Source: Lunularia cruciata (lineage: Eukaryota; Streptophyta; Marchantiopsida; Lunulariales; Lunulariaceae). Taken from it: DNA of 64,000 bases. The notes under the pieces are model-generated. The model saw only the letters and a program-made list of their open reading frames with translations, was not told the origin of the DNA and made no database searches. Below, piece by piece: positions 10,284 through 22,147 of the stretch (the stretch's first letter is position 1; every line of letters starts with the position of its first letter). The translations under genes were made by a program, and so were the position numbers. Where the stretch lies: positions 62,740,911-62,804,910 of the forward strand of contig OX419760.1 of assembly GCA_948567375.1 (NCBI GenBank), read 5' to 3'.

Positions 10284-11154
10284 CTACAAACTCCATCTGG
10301 GCAACTTGTCAAGATCGCCCATTCCTAAGTGGACATTCAGCAATGCAATGTCCAACTTGGCGACAATAAAAGCAACCTCCATTTTGTCATAATCTTTCTC
10401 TATCTGTTGTGCCAAGTGGTCTTTGTTGGATAGCATCAATCTCCATTGGTATCGGTTCTTCCACTCGTGCGTAGTGGACTGGTAGGCTTTGTGCAGGTCA
10501 AGGTCTAGACCAATTTGTTGCAACCAAGGAATCAAAACGCTCAGCCAATTGCATAGCTTCTTCTACGTTTTGTGGCTCCCGCATGGTCACATCCAATTTG
10601 GTTCGTGACTTTAATCCTTGCACAAATTGATCCAGAACTTCATCTTCTTGGATATCTGGAATTTGCATGATGATGTTCTGAAATTGTGTGATGTAGCTTC
10701 TCACTAAGCCAATCTGCCTCAACTCCGCCAATTTATCTTGTGCGGCTCGGGTGGCATTTATTGTTTGAAATCGACGAAGTATTGCATCTTTGAATTCTAC
10801 CCATGTCAAAAGCGGTGTAACAATTTGTCGTTCAGCTCTTTCTACTCGAACTTGCCACCAAAGTTTTGCCACGCCATCCAATTGGCTAGAAGCCATGAGA
10901 ATTTGTTTCCACTCGTCTTGAAGATTGGTGGCTTTAAAGTAACATTCGCAATCAAACACAAAATTCTCCACTGTGCTTGGAAGATTCTTGCCTTCAAACG
11001 CCTTGGGTTTTGGAAATTGAATGTGATCTTCTCTATCTCGAACTGGCGCTCTGTCTATCTATTCTTGTCGTTGTTGGTCTTGTTCATCCAACAATCGAGT
11101 AAGATGCTCGATTTGTTATTGCATTGCAAGGATAACATCCGGTATTGCCGCCAT
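10284..11154 (-). pseudogene. gag: B2 gag with CCHC zinc knuckle
   Basis: Starts at an ATG at 11154 (MAAIPDVILAMQ). It has a coiled N-terminus, then the Retrotrans_gag core (LDGVAKLWWQVRVERAE, FKDAILRRFQTI, QFVQGLKSRTKLDV, AMQLAERFDSLVA). The nucleocapsid knuckle CFYCRQVGHCIAEC is a perfect C-X2-C-X4-H-X4-C at 10333-10374. Two stops (TAA, TAG) interrupt the N-terminal 50 codons and a frameshift precedes the knuckle. Gag makes the particle shell and binds RNA. Confidence 0.85.
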
Positions 11155-11412
11155 CGCTACTACTCTATTCCACTACACTCAATTTATCTAGTTGATTAAC
11201 ACATAGATACAACACGTCAACCGTTCTCCATAAGTTACAACTAAAAGTATCAAGGGTTCCTTTGACACGGTGATCATATGTAGAAAATCCTGCCCAAAGC
11301 GCGAGGTGATGAATTGTGTGAAATGATGCTTTGGTAATATCTAGACATGAAAGTCCCAATGGTTTGGTGGAAGTGGATTTGGTGGTCCATAAATTCCATC
11401 TATCCCATTCCT

Positions 11413-11424
11413 GCTGTGATACCA
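11413..11424 (-). promoter_or_regulatory. B2 primer-binding site
   Basis: TGGTATCACAGC on the minus strand, one base after the 5' LTR. It differs by one base from the common plant tRNA-iMet site TGGTATCAGAGC. Confidence 0.85.
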
Positions 11425-11528
11425 ATGTAAAAGACCAAATCCGAGGAGAGAAATAGGAGAATGGAAACTCATATTGGGACACTTGAATGAGGGAAAACTC
11501 CGAATGCCTAGCATGAGCTTTGGCCTTG

Positions 11529-11537
11529 GTATTTATA
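11529..11537 (-). promoter_or_regulatory. TATA box of the B2 LTR promoter
   Basis: CTATAAATA on the minus strand, about 300 bases into the LTR and about 105 before its end, the usual place for the U3/R boundary. The same box is in the other B2 LTR. Confidence 0.6.
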
Positions 11538-11556
11538 GGTAGCATACAAGGCTCTT

Positions 11557-11755
11557 GAGAAGCTTCTCAAGAAGCTTCCTCAAGCCGCTTTCTTAGAGTG
11601 CAAGCCAAGTTAACTAGGAAGCTTCTCAAGAAGCTTCCTTCTAGAAGCCGCCTACTTGGCGTGCAAGCTAAGCTAGTTGGAAGCTTCTAGAAGCTTCCTT
11701 CTGGAAGCTACTTACTTAAGATGCAAGCTAAGCTAACCGGGAAGCTTCCTAGATA
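11557..11755 (-). repeat. Three and a part 60-bp repeats with GAAGCTTC palindromes
   Basis: Units begin at 11557-11559, 11618, 11680 and 11741. Each starts with GAAGCTTC, most followed by a second one in inverted arrangement (GAAGCTTCTCAAGAAGCTTC), then about 40 bases ending GCAAGC(C/T)AAG(T/C)TAAC or similar. They lie in U3, upstream of the TATA box. All B LTRs here have them. Confidence 0.85.
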
Positions 11756-11844
11756 CTTACGGAATAATCTAGGCTAATTTGTCTTATGTGTTACTTCGTG
11801 AGCCCAACTGACTTCGTCACTAAACTCCATATTGTTACACCAAC

Positions 11845-12559
11845 ATACTCCAATCAATATGAACTTAGAATGGTTGTTCTCTAATTGGTCTCTTTAGAAT
11901 AAGAGAAAATGTCAACATCTCTTTGAGCTCTATAAAAGCTCTCTCCTACTCATCTCCCCAACACCACTCTTGTGTAAGCTAGGTCAGGTTTGTCAAGGCC
12001 TTGGCAATGGCACTAAATCCTCTAATATATCAATGAAAAAAGTTTACCAACCCAAGGAATACTCATACTTTACTCACATCCATAAGCTAACAAATATGTG
12101 CAATAGCCCCCACCTTGGTCTACTAGACACCAACTCCTCCAAGGTAGATAGTATGACCCAAATACTCAACCTACACATCAAAGAATCTACACTTCCTAAG
12201 ATGTAATTTAAGGTCATAAGATCTCAACCTCTCAAACACCTCCACCAAATATCTCTCATGCTCATCCACAATAGTGTTGTAGACCAAATGTCATCAATAT
12301 AGTACAGAGCAATTTCTAATCCTACTAGGATCCTATCCATAATCCTTTGGAACTTGGCAAGAGAGGTCTTTAACCCAAATGATAAGAATCTCCATTGATA
12401 CATACATCCTTACCATGAGGATCAATAGCCTAAAATGTTGTCTTGGACTTGTCCTCCTCCTTGATTAATAATTGATGATATCATGCTCAAAGACCCAAAC
12501 TATTAAAGATCTTTACATGCCCAATTGCATCAAAGATCTTCTTTGATGTAGGCATGACA
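11845..12559 (-). pseudogene. pol: Element F: reverse transcriptase palm and connection
   Basis: Minus strand, from 12559 leftward: MPTSKKIFDAIG, YHQLLIKEEDKSKT, DPHGKDV, FQRIMDRILVGL, then the catalytic box ALYYIDDIW (YIDD at 12290-12301), LHLRKC-like and VEYLGH-like stretches, and the connection toward RNase H, which resumes at 7029 on the far side of B2. To the right, the preceding RT residues (KKD...INQHIRADM) are at 19601-19680, beyond A2. Stops and shifts throughout. Confidence 0.8.
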
Positions 12560-12564
12560 TATCG

Positions 12565-13246
12565 ATCTGTGAGCCGGCCTGTCTCTTGCTCAGGATGGCT
12601 ATTATGGTAGCACACCATTGACTAAGAAGGCAAAGAGTCCCAATTCCATCAAACTCCTCCAAGGCTAATGCTCCAAGACTCAAGATATTGTTCACTAGAG
12701 AACTCAATGAGAGAGAGATAGTTGCAAATCAAAGGATCCTAAGTATGTCCTTACCCTTAGTTATATACTTGTGAAATAGTTACGCACCAAAGTTACTAAT
12801 TATTGGAGTAACTCAAGTTACTAGGCTAAAATTCCAATTAAATCAAAAACCTAAAGGAATATCCATGATCATGGGAATATTCTCCTAAGCATGTGGTCTT
12901 ATCTTGACCCAACCACTAAGTCAAAGATTCCTTCACATGGACTATCCTTGGACTATAGAAGAATCTGAAACAAAAAGGCTTGTGGGTCCAAGAGTTCTCA
13001 ACTCTTTCCTCAAAGCCAAACACCTAGGAATAATATCAAGTCAACACACTAGAATCCAAAATAGTGATGCTCATCTTTTCCATTCCTTCTAAAGTAAGAT
13101 TCCCTCTATCTTAACTATGACTAACTTTAGCTAATCATGACTAAAGTAGAATAATCCTTTATCTCTATATAAATAATATCTCTAAATTACTTATAATAAT
13201 AAAGAAAATATCACAATACCACACATATGCACAAATGGGTGTTACA
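12565..13246 (-). repeat. A2 3' LTR
   Basis: Starts TGTAACACCCATTTGTGC (from 13246 leftward) and ends GCCGGCTCACA near 12568. It aligns with the other A LTRs. Confidence 0.85.
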
Positions 13247-13258
13247 TTTACCACCGGA

Positions 13259-14546
13259 CTAAGTTTTCACTTTGTCCTCAAAGTGAAGGTCTCTCAACCT
13301 TCTATGATACATCTTCAACATATCATGGTCAATCCTATTAGAGTGTCTTCCTCCCAACTCCTTGAGATCATAAGTGTAATTGCTCCACACCTTCTCCACT
13401 ATGAAAGGTCCAAAGAACTTAGGCAAAAACTTCTTTTGCACTCTCTTGAATTGACTAGAATCAAACAACATTACCCAATCACCTTCTTTGAAAGGATCCA
13501 CTTTCTTCTTGCCTTGCCTCTTGTCATAACTCTCCTTTTGTTTCCTTTGGGCTTGCTCCACTTGAACCATAACTACTGCTCTTGCTTCTTCCAATTCCAT
13601 GAGTTGATCCTTCCTTGACTTCTCTACATCACCTCCTTGTTCTTCTCCAATCTCCTATAAATGCTTTGGAAGATCAAAAGATCATAGTGAATAGGTAAGG
13701 TAGACTCAATACCATATACCAATTGAAATGGAGAATATTTGGTGAAAATCATCATGGTTATCCTATACTCCTACAAAACGACATGAATCCCCTTGTCCTA
13801 ATGATGTTTAGCCCTCTCCATTTTTGCATCTTTGGCCAACATCATGGACAAGGTCTGATTGGTTCTCTTTGCCAACCCGTTGGAATTTGGCTTATAAGAT
13901 GTAGTTACTATATATGTGATAGAGAAATGTTGTAGCATGGCTATAGTAATGCTTCTTGTAAAATCTCCTCCTCTATTAGAAACCAACTCCAAAAGGCATC
14001 CAAACCTAGTGATAATGCATTCATAAAAAAATCTCCCAAATTCATCTTCATTCTTGTCCCTCAATGTCTAGCCTTAGCCCACTTGGTGAGATAATTAGTA
14101 ACTACCACAATATACCAACTATTCCCTGGAGTTCTATTTAGAGGACCTACAAAATTTATTCCTCACTTCTTGAAAGGTCCTCGCAATAGAATTGATCTAA
14201 GTGGTGGAGTGGAAGTAGACTTTCTAGCAAAAGCTTGACAAACATGACATGTTTTGCAATAATAAATAAAATCTTTGAAAAACCCCATTCAATGGTAACC
14301 TACATCTAGAATCTTGAAAACAATCACCTTTCCTACAAAGTATCCTCCACACACTAAACTTTCATGAAACTCCTTTATGAGTAAGATGGACTCTTCTTTA
14401 CCCATTGCTCTTTGAAGTAGACCATCTGTTCCTTGGTGAAAAAGAATATCCTCCACCATTGTATAAGGTCTAGATCTTGCTGCAAGAGCCTTCCTCTTCC
14501 TAGCATGCATTCCTTCTGGATAGTTACCTCTTGTAACAAAGTCCAC
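13259..14546 (-). pseudogene. int: A2 integrase
   Basis: Zinc-binding part (ILLIKEFHESLVCGGYF, then a degraded C-X2-C), the core (KNEDEFGRFFYECIITRFG, VSNRGGDFTRSIT, KRTNQTLSMMLAKDA) and the C-terminal part (13259-13600: GDWVMLFDSSQFKRV, FLPKFFGPFIVEKVW, LGGRHSNRIDHDMLKMYHRR). The second catalytic Asp is Asn here (SNRG; A3 keeps SDRG). The frame ends at a stop 12 bases from the LTR, leaving no room for a chromodomain. Confidence 0.82.
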
Positions 14547-14559
14547 AATCTCCTTGTTA

Positions 14560-15990
14560 TTGGAGCCTCTTGAGAGATTGAGATTATTATGAGCTCCTCA
14601 TTTGGGAAGGAATCATGCACTAGCTCATCTCCATCATGATAATAGGCCATAGATAGCAAATCAACATTTGCATGTTTCTTCCCTAGCCTATCCTCAATGT
14701 TGTAGTCATACTCAAACAAGAGTCTCATCCATCTTGCTAGCCTCCCTTTGACATTAGGCTTGTTGAAGATGTACTTCAAAGCCTTGTGATCCAGTACAAT
14801 GGTGGCTTTCCCTCCAATCAAGTAGTGTCTAAACTTCTTGAGACCAAAGATCATTGTTAACCATTCTCTCTCCATGACAAATAGTTCTTTTTTGCTAAAA
14901 CCATCATGCCTACTAGCATAAGCTATTGGATGATCATGCCCATCTTGGTCTAACTGACTAAGACTGCATTCTAGAGCTACATTAGAAGCATCAATGTAGA
15001 GGATCAAAAGCTTACTCCAATCAAGTTTAGCACAAATTGGAGCTACAACAAGGGATTTCTTGAGCTCCTCAAAAGCTTTGAGAGCATCCGTGTCCTCCAA
15101 AATCACCATGTAATCCACACTCTTCTTCATATAGATGGTCAATGCATAACCCTTGTTAGAAAATGAGAAGATGAACCTCCTATAATACCCAACCATCTCC
15201 AAGAATTGGCATAACTTTATCAAACTTGAAGGGAATCGAAGATCTAAGATTTTTCTCACCTTCTCAAGATCAAATGTTAGTCCATCCTTTGAGATGATGT
15301 GCCCCATAAATAGACCTCAGCAAAAAATGCATTTCTCTGGGTTGAGTGATGCATTTGCTTCATCCAAATGTTGCAAGATCTTGATTAGGTGCTCAAAGTG
15401 CTCCTCATTGCTCCCATAGACACAAAAGTCATCAATGAAGTCTCTCACAAGTTTCTCAATGAAAGGTTCAAACACCTTGTTCATGAATTGTTGGAATGTG
15501 GCTGGAGCATTGCAAAGCCAAAAGGCATGACCTTAAAAGCATAAGTTCCCAAAGGTGTGGTGAATATGGTGAGTTGTTAATGCTCTAGTGCAATCTTGAT
15601 TTGGTTATACCCACTATAACTATTTGGAAAATTGTACCTCTCATGACCTACAACCTCCTCCAAGATCTCATCAATGAATGGCAATAGGTAGTAGTCCTTC
15701 TTGGTAACAACATTGAGCTTCTTCTAATCCATACATACTCAAAGCTTGCCATTCTTTTTCTTCACATTCACAATTGGAGACATCTATTTTGAATTCTCCA
15801 CCTCAAAGATAAATTCAGCTTCATTGAGTTTATCAATCTCCTCCTTCACAACCAAAGCTTTTGGTAGGCTAATGCAATGTTGCTTTTGGCGGATTGGTCT
15901 TGCATGTGACTCCACTTCTATCTTGTGTTCCTCCAAGGAGACTTCCTTTAGATCCTTGTAATTGAAAGCAAACACATGGATGAAATTGCA
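14560..15990 (-). pseudogene. pol: A2 reverse transcriptase and RNase H
   Basis: The RT core is at about 15300-15990 in broken frames, with RDFIDDFCVYG (catalytic pair kept, near 15419-15442). The connection and RNase H read open for about 310 codons (14375-15307): GHIISKDGLTFDLEKVRKI, YYRRFIFSFS, ILYIDASNVALECSLSQ, PIAYASR, DHKALKYIFNKPNVKGRLA. Gypsy order RT-RH-INT is clear. Confidence 0.85.
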
Positions 15991-16244
15991 AAAAATCTCC
16001 TCAAATCTTACCTTCTTCTCCTTGGTAACACTTAGACCATACTTGAGTATAGATAACCTCCTCTCTCTATCTCCTCAAGTGTCAATGGTGATTTATCTAG
16101 GTCCTCCAAAACCTTTGGTTTAGGTGAAAAATCCATAGCACAGAAGGGATACATATCTGAATCAGATTTAGATTCATCCTCCTCCATGGAAGTATCCTCT
16201 TCTATTCTTGTGTCGACACGTGAAGCTCTTTCTTCTTAATCTGA

Positions 16245-18101
16245 TTCTCAATAATCAAAAGATGGTGTATTTGAATGTGAAGCATTGGTGGTGTTAGTGA
16301 TTGGAATTGTGACTCTATGGTTTGATGGCCCAATCCTCAAGTACCCTTTATACCATCAATTAGTTGCATGTGATGCTCTCAACCATGGGCATCCAAGAAG
16401 CAAATCATAGCTTGAATCCTTCAAGACTTGGAAATTCATGAGATTTTGAAAACCTATAATTGAAACTACCACCTTATCCATCACCCTTCTTGGTCAAACT
16501 TGTTGCTTGTTTTCCATGCTCACCACAAATGTTGAAGGTCTAGAGGATATCATACCCAACTTCTTCATCAACCTTTCTTACATGGCATTCATTACTGATC
16601 TTCCATCAACAAGTTCATCCTTGATATTGTGACCATTCACTCTTACATCAATCTTGGAGGCATATATACAAGCCTTCCATGGTGCTGGTTTTGCATCCAC
16701 CACTCCCATTGATACTGAAGCTTTTGCCTTCTTCTTCCTCTTGCTCCTTGTAGAACTCAAACCACCTCTAAGCTCTTTTTTCAAGGTAGATTTCAAAGCA
16801 ATCACTTGGCCTATTGTGATGTCCGCCTTGTGATTACCAACATCCTCCAACACATTATCATTCCACTGTTGCTTGGAGATCAAGAAGTCTCCCACCCCCA
16901 ACTTCTTCCTTGGAGTTTTTGTTGTTGATGTTGTTGAGGTGCAAGTGCTCTTAGTAAACATAGGAATATCCTTGCTAAGAGTAAATCCCTGAGAAGAGTG
17001 TACATCCTTTGAAAAACACGCTCTTTTTTTTCTTGTGCCAAAAGCTCCAAATTAAGACCCTTGGAGTTTGAGTACTCTCCCTTCTCATGCTTGATCTCAA
17101 CCACATCTATGGATATTATCCCTTACCTTTGTTTGGATTAGGAGCCACTTGGGTGTCACTACCTCTCTCTTTCCCTCCATTAGCTCCCTCACAACCCCTT
17201 CCTCCATGGTAAGGGGAATTTGGGCGAGTCTTTTGGATGTGACCTCTTCCTCCACAACCAAAATAATTTCTATCATTGAGATTATTGGCTCGTTGGCCTC
17301 CTTTATATGGATATTTTCCATAACTCCTAGTCCCCCTCCCTCCATTCTTATCCACCTCTCTCTTCTCCCATAGTTGCACCACATTGATCTTGAGATCTGC
17401 AAGTTGTTCAATGATGGTTTGAAGTGGATCTTTTAGCAAAGGTGCAAGAACTAGAGTACTTGCTATTTGTGGTGCAACCCTTGCCACCAAAGTATCAGAA
17501 GTTCCACCATACTTGTAGCCTTGAGGAGGATGCACAACCTCCTTCACCACCAAATCACTCTCATCTTCTTCCAAACTCTCCTCCATACAAATTGCAATCT
17601 TGATAGCTTCAACCTTGGAAGAATATTTCTCCTACCTCACCTTGCTTCTTTTTTGTGATCTCAATCCACCCACAAAATTCTTGGTGATCATGGATCCTAT
17701 GCCAATCATAGTAGTCTCCACATCATCTCCACCCTTCCTTAACACTATGTGAAATCTAAACTCTAACTTCTCCACTCTTTCTACATAAACTCTCATTTTC
17801 TCTCCGTCTCCTTGTTTGAGAAAGGTCACCTTACTCATCAATCTCTCATAACTCTCATCTGAAAGAAAGTCCTTAATGAGTGTTGAAGTCAAACTCTCCC
17901 AAGAACCTTCTTGTCCATCTCTCTTCTCTCTCTTTTGGTACTCTCACTCATACCATGTAAGTGTTTGCATCCTCAAAGAAATCTGGTAATAATGAGGTCC
18001 ACTCATTCTTCTTCCTCTCATTGTTTCCTTTGCAAGCTCTCTTGAAGTTTCTCACAAAGGCCTCCACATGTTCTCCATTTGAACCCCTCATTATCTTTCT
18101 T
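16245..18101 (-). pseudogene. gag-pro: A2 gag and protease
   Basis: From an ATG at 18101: Retrotrans_gag core (LLPDFFEDA, WESLTSTLIKDFL, ESYERLMSKVTFLKQ, GGDDVETTMIGIGSM), a glycine-rich nucleocapsid with YFGCGGRGHIQKTRP (a CCHC knuckle whose first and last Cys are Tyr and Arg), then a basic linker with SKRKKKAK-type stretches, and the protease (KIDVRVNGHNIKDELVDGRS, Asp-Gly active site; later DLLLGCPWLRASHA near 16380). A TAG and several shifts interrupt it. Plants of the Athila/Tat group have a similar D-G-x-S protease motif. Confidence 0.8.
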
Positions 18102-18307
18102 CTCTCTCAATTCTTTTTCTTTTCTCACTCTATAACTAATAGAGTATGTACATGACTAACACCATTTGAGAGTACTCTACCCTAGGGAACACAAAAGGTT
18201 CAGGTTGCTCCAAGATTTCTATAGCAATATCACATTAAATCTTAGAGTGCATATTAATTGAAACCTCATGGATAGTTTATCCATAATTTGAAAGATTATC
18301 TCCATCA

Positions 18308-18742
18308 CTAATCTTGAGAAATAGCCAATGAAGGTGGTAGTATTTTTAAAGTTGTACTAAGACTCCCTCCAAGATCCTTTACCAAAGTCTCCAAAAGTGC
18401 TTTTAATCCACAAACCTTATACAACTCCTTGGTCTTAGATCTTCTCCCTTCCAACCTTGGTGAAGAAGGTCCAACATGCAACCCAAATCAAGTAATTATC
18501 TCTTTTCCCTCAATTTCTGCTCTCGAAGGTCAATGGACATGAACTTGCCATATGTCCCTTCTCTCCACATAGAAAGCATTTAGACTCACTCTTTCCGCCA
18601 AGTGGTGTATGTTTTTGGATCCTTTCAACACTCTCTTCAAATTTTATTTAAACTCTCTTTTCCTCAAATCCACCCCTATAGTCACCTCAAACCCTTGGGG
18701 AACCTTGGATAGCCTCAATTTCCACTCTTGGTGACCTTCCAT
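18308..18742 (-). pseudogene. A2 ORF0 with intact CCHC knuckle
   Basis: Starts MEGHQEWKLRL at 18742, includes KVPQGFEV and GVDLRKREFK, and ends AISQD-stop at 18308-18310. The knuckle CFLCGEKGHMASSC (18537-18578) is a perfect C-X2-C-X4-H-X4-C. One TAA and frame changes interrupt it. The same start, knuckle site and end are found in A1; A3 has them in worse repair. It is separate from gag, which starts about 200 bases downstream at 18101 and has its own knuckle. Role unknown; nucleic-acid binding is the natural guess. Confidence 0.65.
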
Positions 18743-19540
18743 GTTCCCAAGATGAGTCTAAACACTTAAATATGCTTTTTTTTGCTCTCACACTCCTCAT
18801 GCATGAGATCTCAACTCTACAAAATTGACCCTTCCTCACAATGTCACTCAAATCTCTCAATGGTACATCAGAGTCCTCTTAAATTTTCCATACTTAGATC
18901 ACAACTCCAAAGAATCCTCCGATGCAAAATTTAAGATATTTCTATTGAGCCATTTGGCCTAAGCACCTTTCTATTTAGTGCACATATTTCAAATTTGGTC
19001 TGAAAACCACCCCCTCACTTTAGAAACTCATAACTCTTTGCGCAAGAACTATCTCGTTCTAAATTTTGTGCCAAAAGGTAGGATACAATGCACTGAATTT
19101 TCTTTGAAAGTTTCAAAAAATCCACTAAAAATAGAAGTAATGGAAGACTATGTATAATTTTCCAGAGAGCATGCATTTGCGAGAGCAGTTTATCCTATCA
19201 ACTTTCAAAATTTATAGCTTAGTGTGCATAGTATCTCTCACAATAATTTCAAGAAAGATAACCCAAGATATCATGGGTAGAATTTCAAGTCTAGATCTCA
19301 AACTTGACATTTTCCCAAAATCACCGTAATCCCCAAAACCTGAAATCCACCTCACATAATCTCTCCAAATCCTCTCATGTGTACAAGATGTACAAAATCA
19401 CCTCAAAGATATCATTATGAACTATAGGGTATACAAATGGATCTTGGTTCTCTAACATAAGTTGAACCCTCCCCTCTCTTAATAATCTCTCCAAGTGAGC
19501 TCTCATAGCTTCTTTCAGTCTAATATAAAATTGTACGAAG
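18743..19540 (-). other. A2 leader
   Basis: Non-coding by inspection and alignable with the A1 leader. It stops about 45 bases short of where the primer site should be, at the deletion junction near 19540. Confidence 0.7.
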
Positions 19541-19595
19541 AGTAAATACTAAAGTAAATATCACAATACCACACACATGCAAAAATGGTGTTACA
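19541..19595 (-). repeat. A2 5' LTR stub
   Basis: Only the first 55 bases of the LTR (TGTAACACCATTTTTGCATG... on the minus strand) remain, joined straight to the leader. The primer site and about 620 bp of LTR are gone. Confidence 0.8.
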
Positions 19596-19600
19596 TATCA

Positions 19601-22147
19601 GCCCTAATATGTTGGTTGATAAGACAAATAATCTTCATATATCCACCATGCATATCCTTCTTGGCTAGCATCATTGTAGATGAAGCATACTCTACATGTG
19701 AAATCTACATCAAAGTAGTCTAAAATATGTCTCTACTTTGGCTCTAAATCAATACTCTCTCCATGTCACTTTATTTGTAAGGACATCAAAAAGTTGGTGT
19801 ATCACTAGTAAGCTCAATTCAAGTACAAAGTCCTTTCAAAGCACCCAAATCCTTCATACTAAAGGCAAAATAACTCATGTAGCTCCTAAAAAACCTCCAA
19901 ACTCTTCATCTTCCTCCTCTTGTAAGTTTGGATCCAATGTTTGGCTCCCAAGTATCCTTTGCAATTGATGTAGGAAAGGAAGCCACACTAACTTGCTGCT
20001 ATACCAAGCCATTGGGAGTAGTAATTTCATGCCTCCAACCACTAGAGTCCCCAACCTTAATGCATAAAACTCTTTGTGCTTTGGTTGCAAATTCCATATC
20101 TCCTCTAGTTGCATCCCAAGTAAACCAAGGGTGTAACCCAAGTAGACCATGCTCACTTAGATGGACCCCAAGTAGACTACTCTCATAATAGCCATTGGTT
20201 GTGTCTCAAGAATACCCTACCTACTTGGCCCATCACCACTAGCTTGTGCACAAATTGTCTTAAGAGGCATAGAGCTCACAAGTGTATGAGTGGTGATGTC
20301 TATCAAATGCATCCTATGTAGCTTTTGCCAAGTCAAGGCTCACAATCCAGGTCAAATAATTAAGGTCTATAACTAATAGGTGTTAGGTCCATAGCTCAAA
20401 TGCCTCTAACATTGTTGTAACAACAATAATACAAGTATGAAAACATGTTGCCTACTCCTCATCAATGTTGGGCTCCACCAACTATTGTAACTATGAGTTT
20501 CAAACAAGTCTAAGACCTCCCTCTCAAAAAGCATGCAAGGTTGGGAAACTCATAATGTGAGTAAAGTGGCTTTGGGTTATCCAACAAGGTCCACCACTAC
20601 CATAGGTGACCTATCAGCCACTACCACCATCTGAGACTGGTGCCCAAAATCCAAAATTTTATCAACAATAAGATAGTCTAGTCATTGAATCCGATCATAA
20701 GCCCACTGTAGAATCTCTTTAGGTAAAAGGTTCATCCACCAAAGACAAAGGCAATGAGCCCATGATCCTGTTCTTGCTACATCAAAAAACACAGCAAGTC
20801 CTATCGAAGAATGGACTTGATGTGTACTTGCCACCAATTGTGTATAAGAATCACCCATCAAAAGAACATTCTCCAAATGTTAGCTAGATAAATGGAGAGA
20901 TTTTGTAATATACATAACATCTCCCAAAACATACCAGAATGGGGATCTTGTAGACCTTGACCTTTACCTTGGCCAACATGGGTATGTCCCTAACATGGCC
21001 ATCCAAAAATCACCAAATGAATGGGACTATGTCTATCCAAATCATGCGCCCCTAACAAGAAAATGTCTATTGGTAGGATCTTTTGGTAACCTTTGATTTT
21101 TGACATAAAAAATAACTCAAGACACCGATGGGCCAAGCATGCCACATGATACAAAGAGACTTTCTTAGTAGTCCCATCTCTCTCCACATACAAGTACCTT
21201 TGTACTTGCATACTTGCATGTGGTATGACAACTAATCTAGTGTTAATGTCACCAAACAACTCCAAAAGACATACTCCCTCTATTAGGTACTACCAAGTAA
21301 CAAGTGTGGTATCCAAAGGTGACAAGGTAATAGACTCATGAGGCTCATCTTCATATTGGTCTCTTACAAAGGCTCCACTCCAAGCTTGTTGTACCAATTG
21401 ATCCGCATGTTGCTTCAATATCTTCTCAAAACTCTACAATGGAACATCCAAGGTGGATGGAACAATCCCACTCATACTCCAAGTCCAAGTGATCTCCTCT
21501 AGTACTAGAGTATCCTTTGAATGGGCATTCCTCTCCAATAAGTCATCATGCCAACCAATGAAATCACTAAATGTTGAAGCCATGGTCCTTGACTATAATG
21601 AACCAAGACTACCACTACTAAAGTGTATTGGTAGGTGTGTAGGTGACATACCAAACTCTCACCTGATTGCCAATCTGGTCCATAGGAGGTTGCTTCCTTC
21701 CGATGGTTAATATTAAACCCATAGGGTATAACATTGCTTCACCAACTGGCACATCATATGACTACTATTATTGCAATGGCTTGAGCTCTCATCACATAAC
21801 TATCAATCAGATGACCAGGCTAAATTTAGGCAATGAGCTCTCCACATGTGATGTACTATGTAGAACCACCCTTAAAGATGTTTGGACCTGAAATGCACAC
21901 CTCTCCACATAGATCTTCTGTAGCTTAAGACCAATAATTGCAACCTTCCCCAACATAAGGGACTTTGCATAGATTCTAATAGGACCCTCTATGGTGTATA
22001 GACCTTCCTTGAAGGTCCAACCAAATGGAAAATCCCCCTCTAGCTATCAAATATGACAACTCTAGGTCTAAATTGAGCTTGCTCATAGGTAAATCTAGTT
22101 TGTAACTCTTCCAACCTAATTGTTACTATCAGCATAAACCATTGGTA
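19601..22147 (-). pseudogene. Element F: RT start and unreadable upstream pol/gag
   Basis: The first 80 bases (read leftward into 19601) give the RT start of F: KKDMHGG, IICLINQHIRADM. Between there and 22147 I cannot recognise a domain. The longest frame is 91 codons at 20990-21265 and has no family resemblance I can name. By position it should hold protease and the gag-pol junction of F. It lies between A2 and A3. Confidence 0.5.

Larger units (their letters stand above)
7030..11839 (-). mobile_element. Chromovirus B2, full-ended but internally deleted
   Basis: A 4810-bp Ty3/Gypsy chromovirus with both LTRs (426 and 414 bp), a tRNA-iMet-type primer site, a polypurine tract, gag with a perfect CCHC knuckle, protease, partial RT, integrase and chromodomain. 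Flanked by perfect CCAAC duplications, inside F. About 0.86 kb between RT and the end of RNase H, present in B1, is missing, so it cannot encode its own copying enzyme. Ends and order are directly visible. Confidence 0.92.
11426..11839 (-). repeat. B2 5' LTR
   Basis: 414 bp, TGTAACAATATGG to TCTTTTACA, canonical TG...CA ends. It matches 7030-7455 closely. Confidence 0.92.
12565..19595 (-). mobile_element. Ty3/Gypsy element A2
   Basis: About 7.0 kb: 3' LTR, integrase, RNase H, RT, protease, gag, ORF0, leader, and a 55-bp stub of the 5' LTR. Outside it, TATCG (12560-12564) and TATCA (19596-19600) make a 5-bp target duplication with one mismatch, and the F reading frame is continuous when A2 is left out. 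No chromodomain follows integrase. The exact inner LTR end is uncertain by about 3 bases. Confidence 0.85.
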
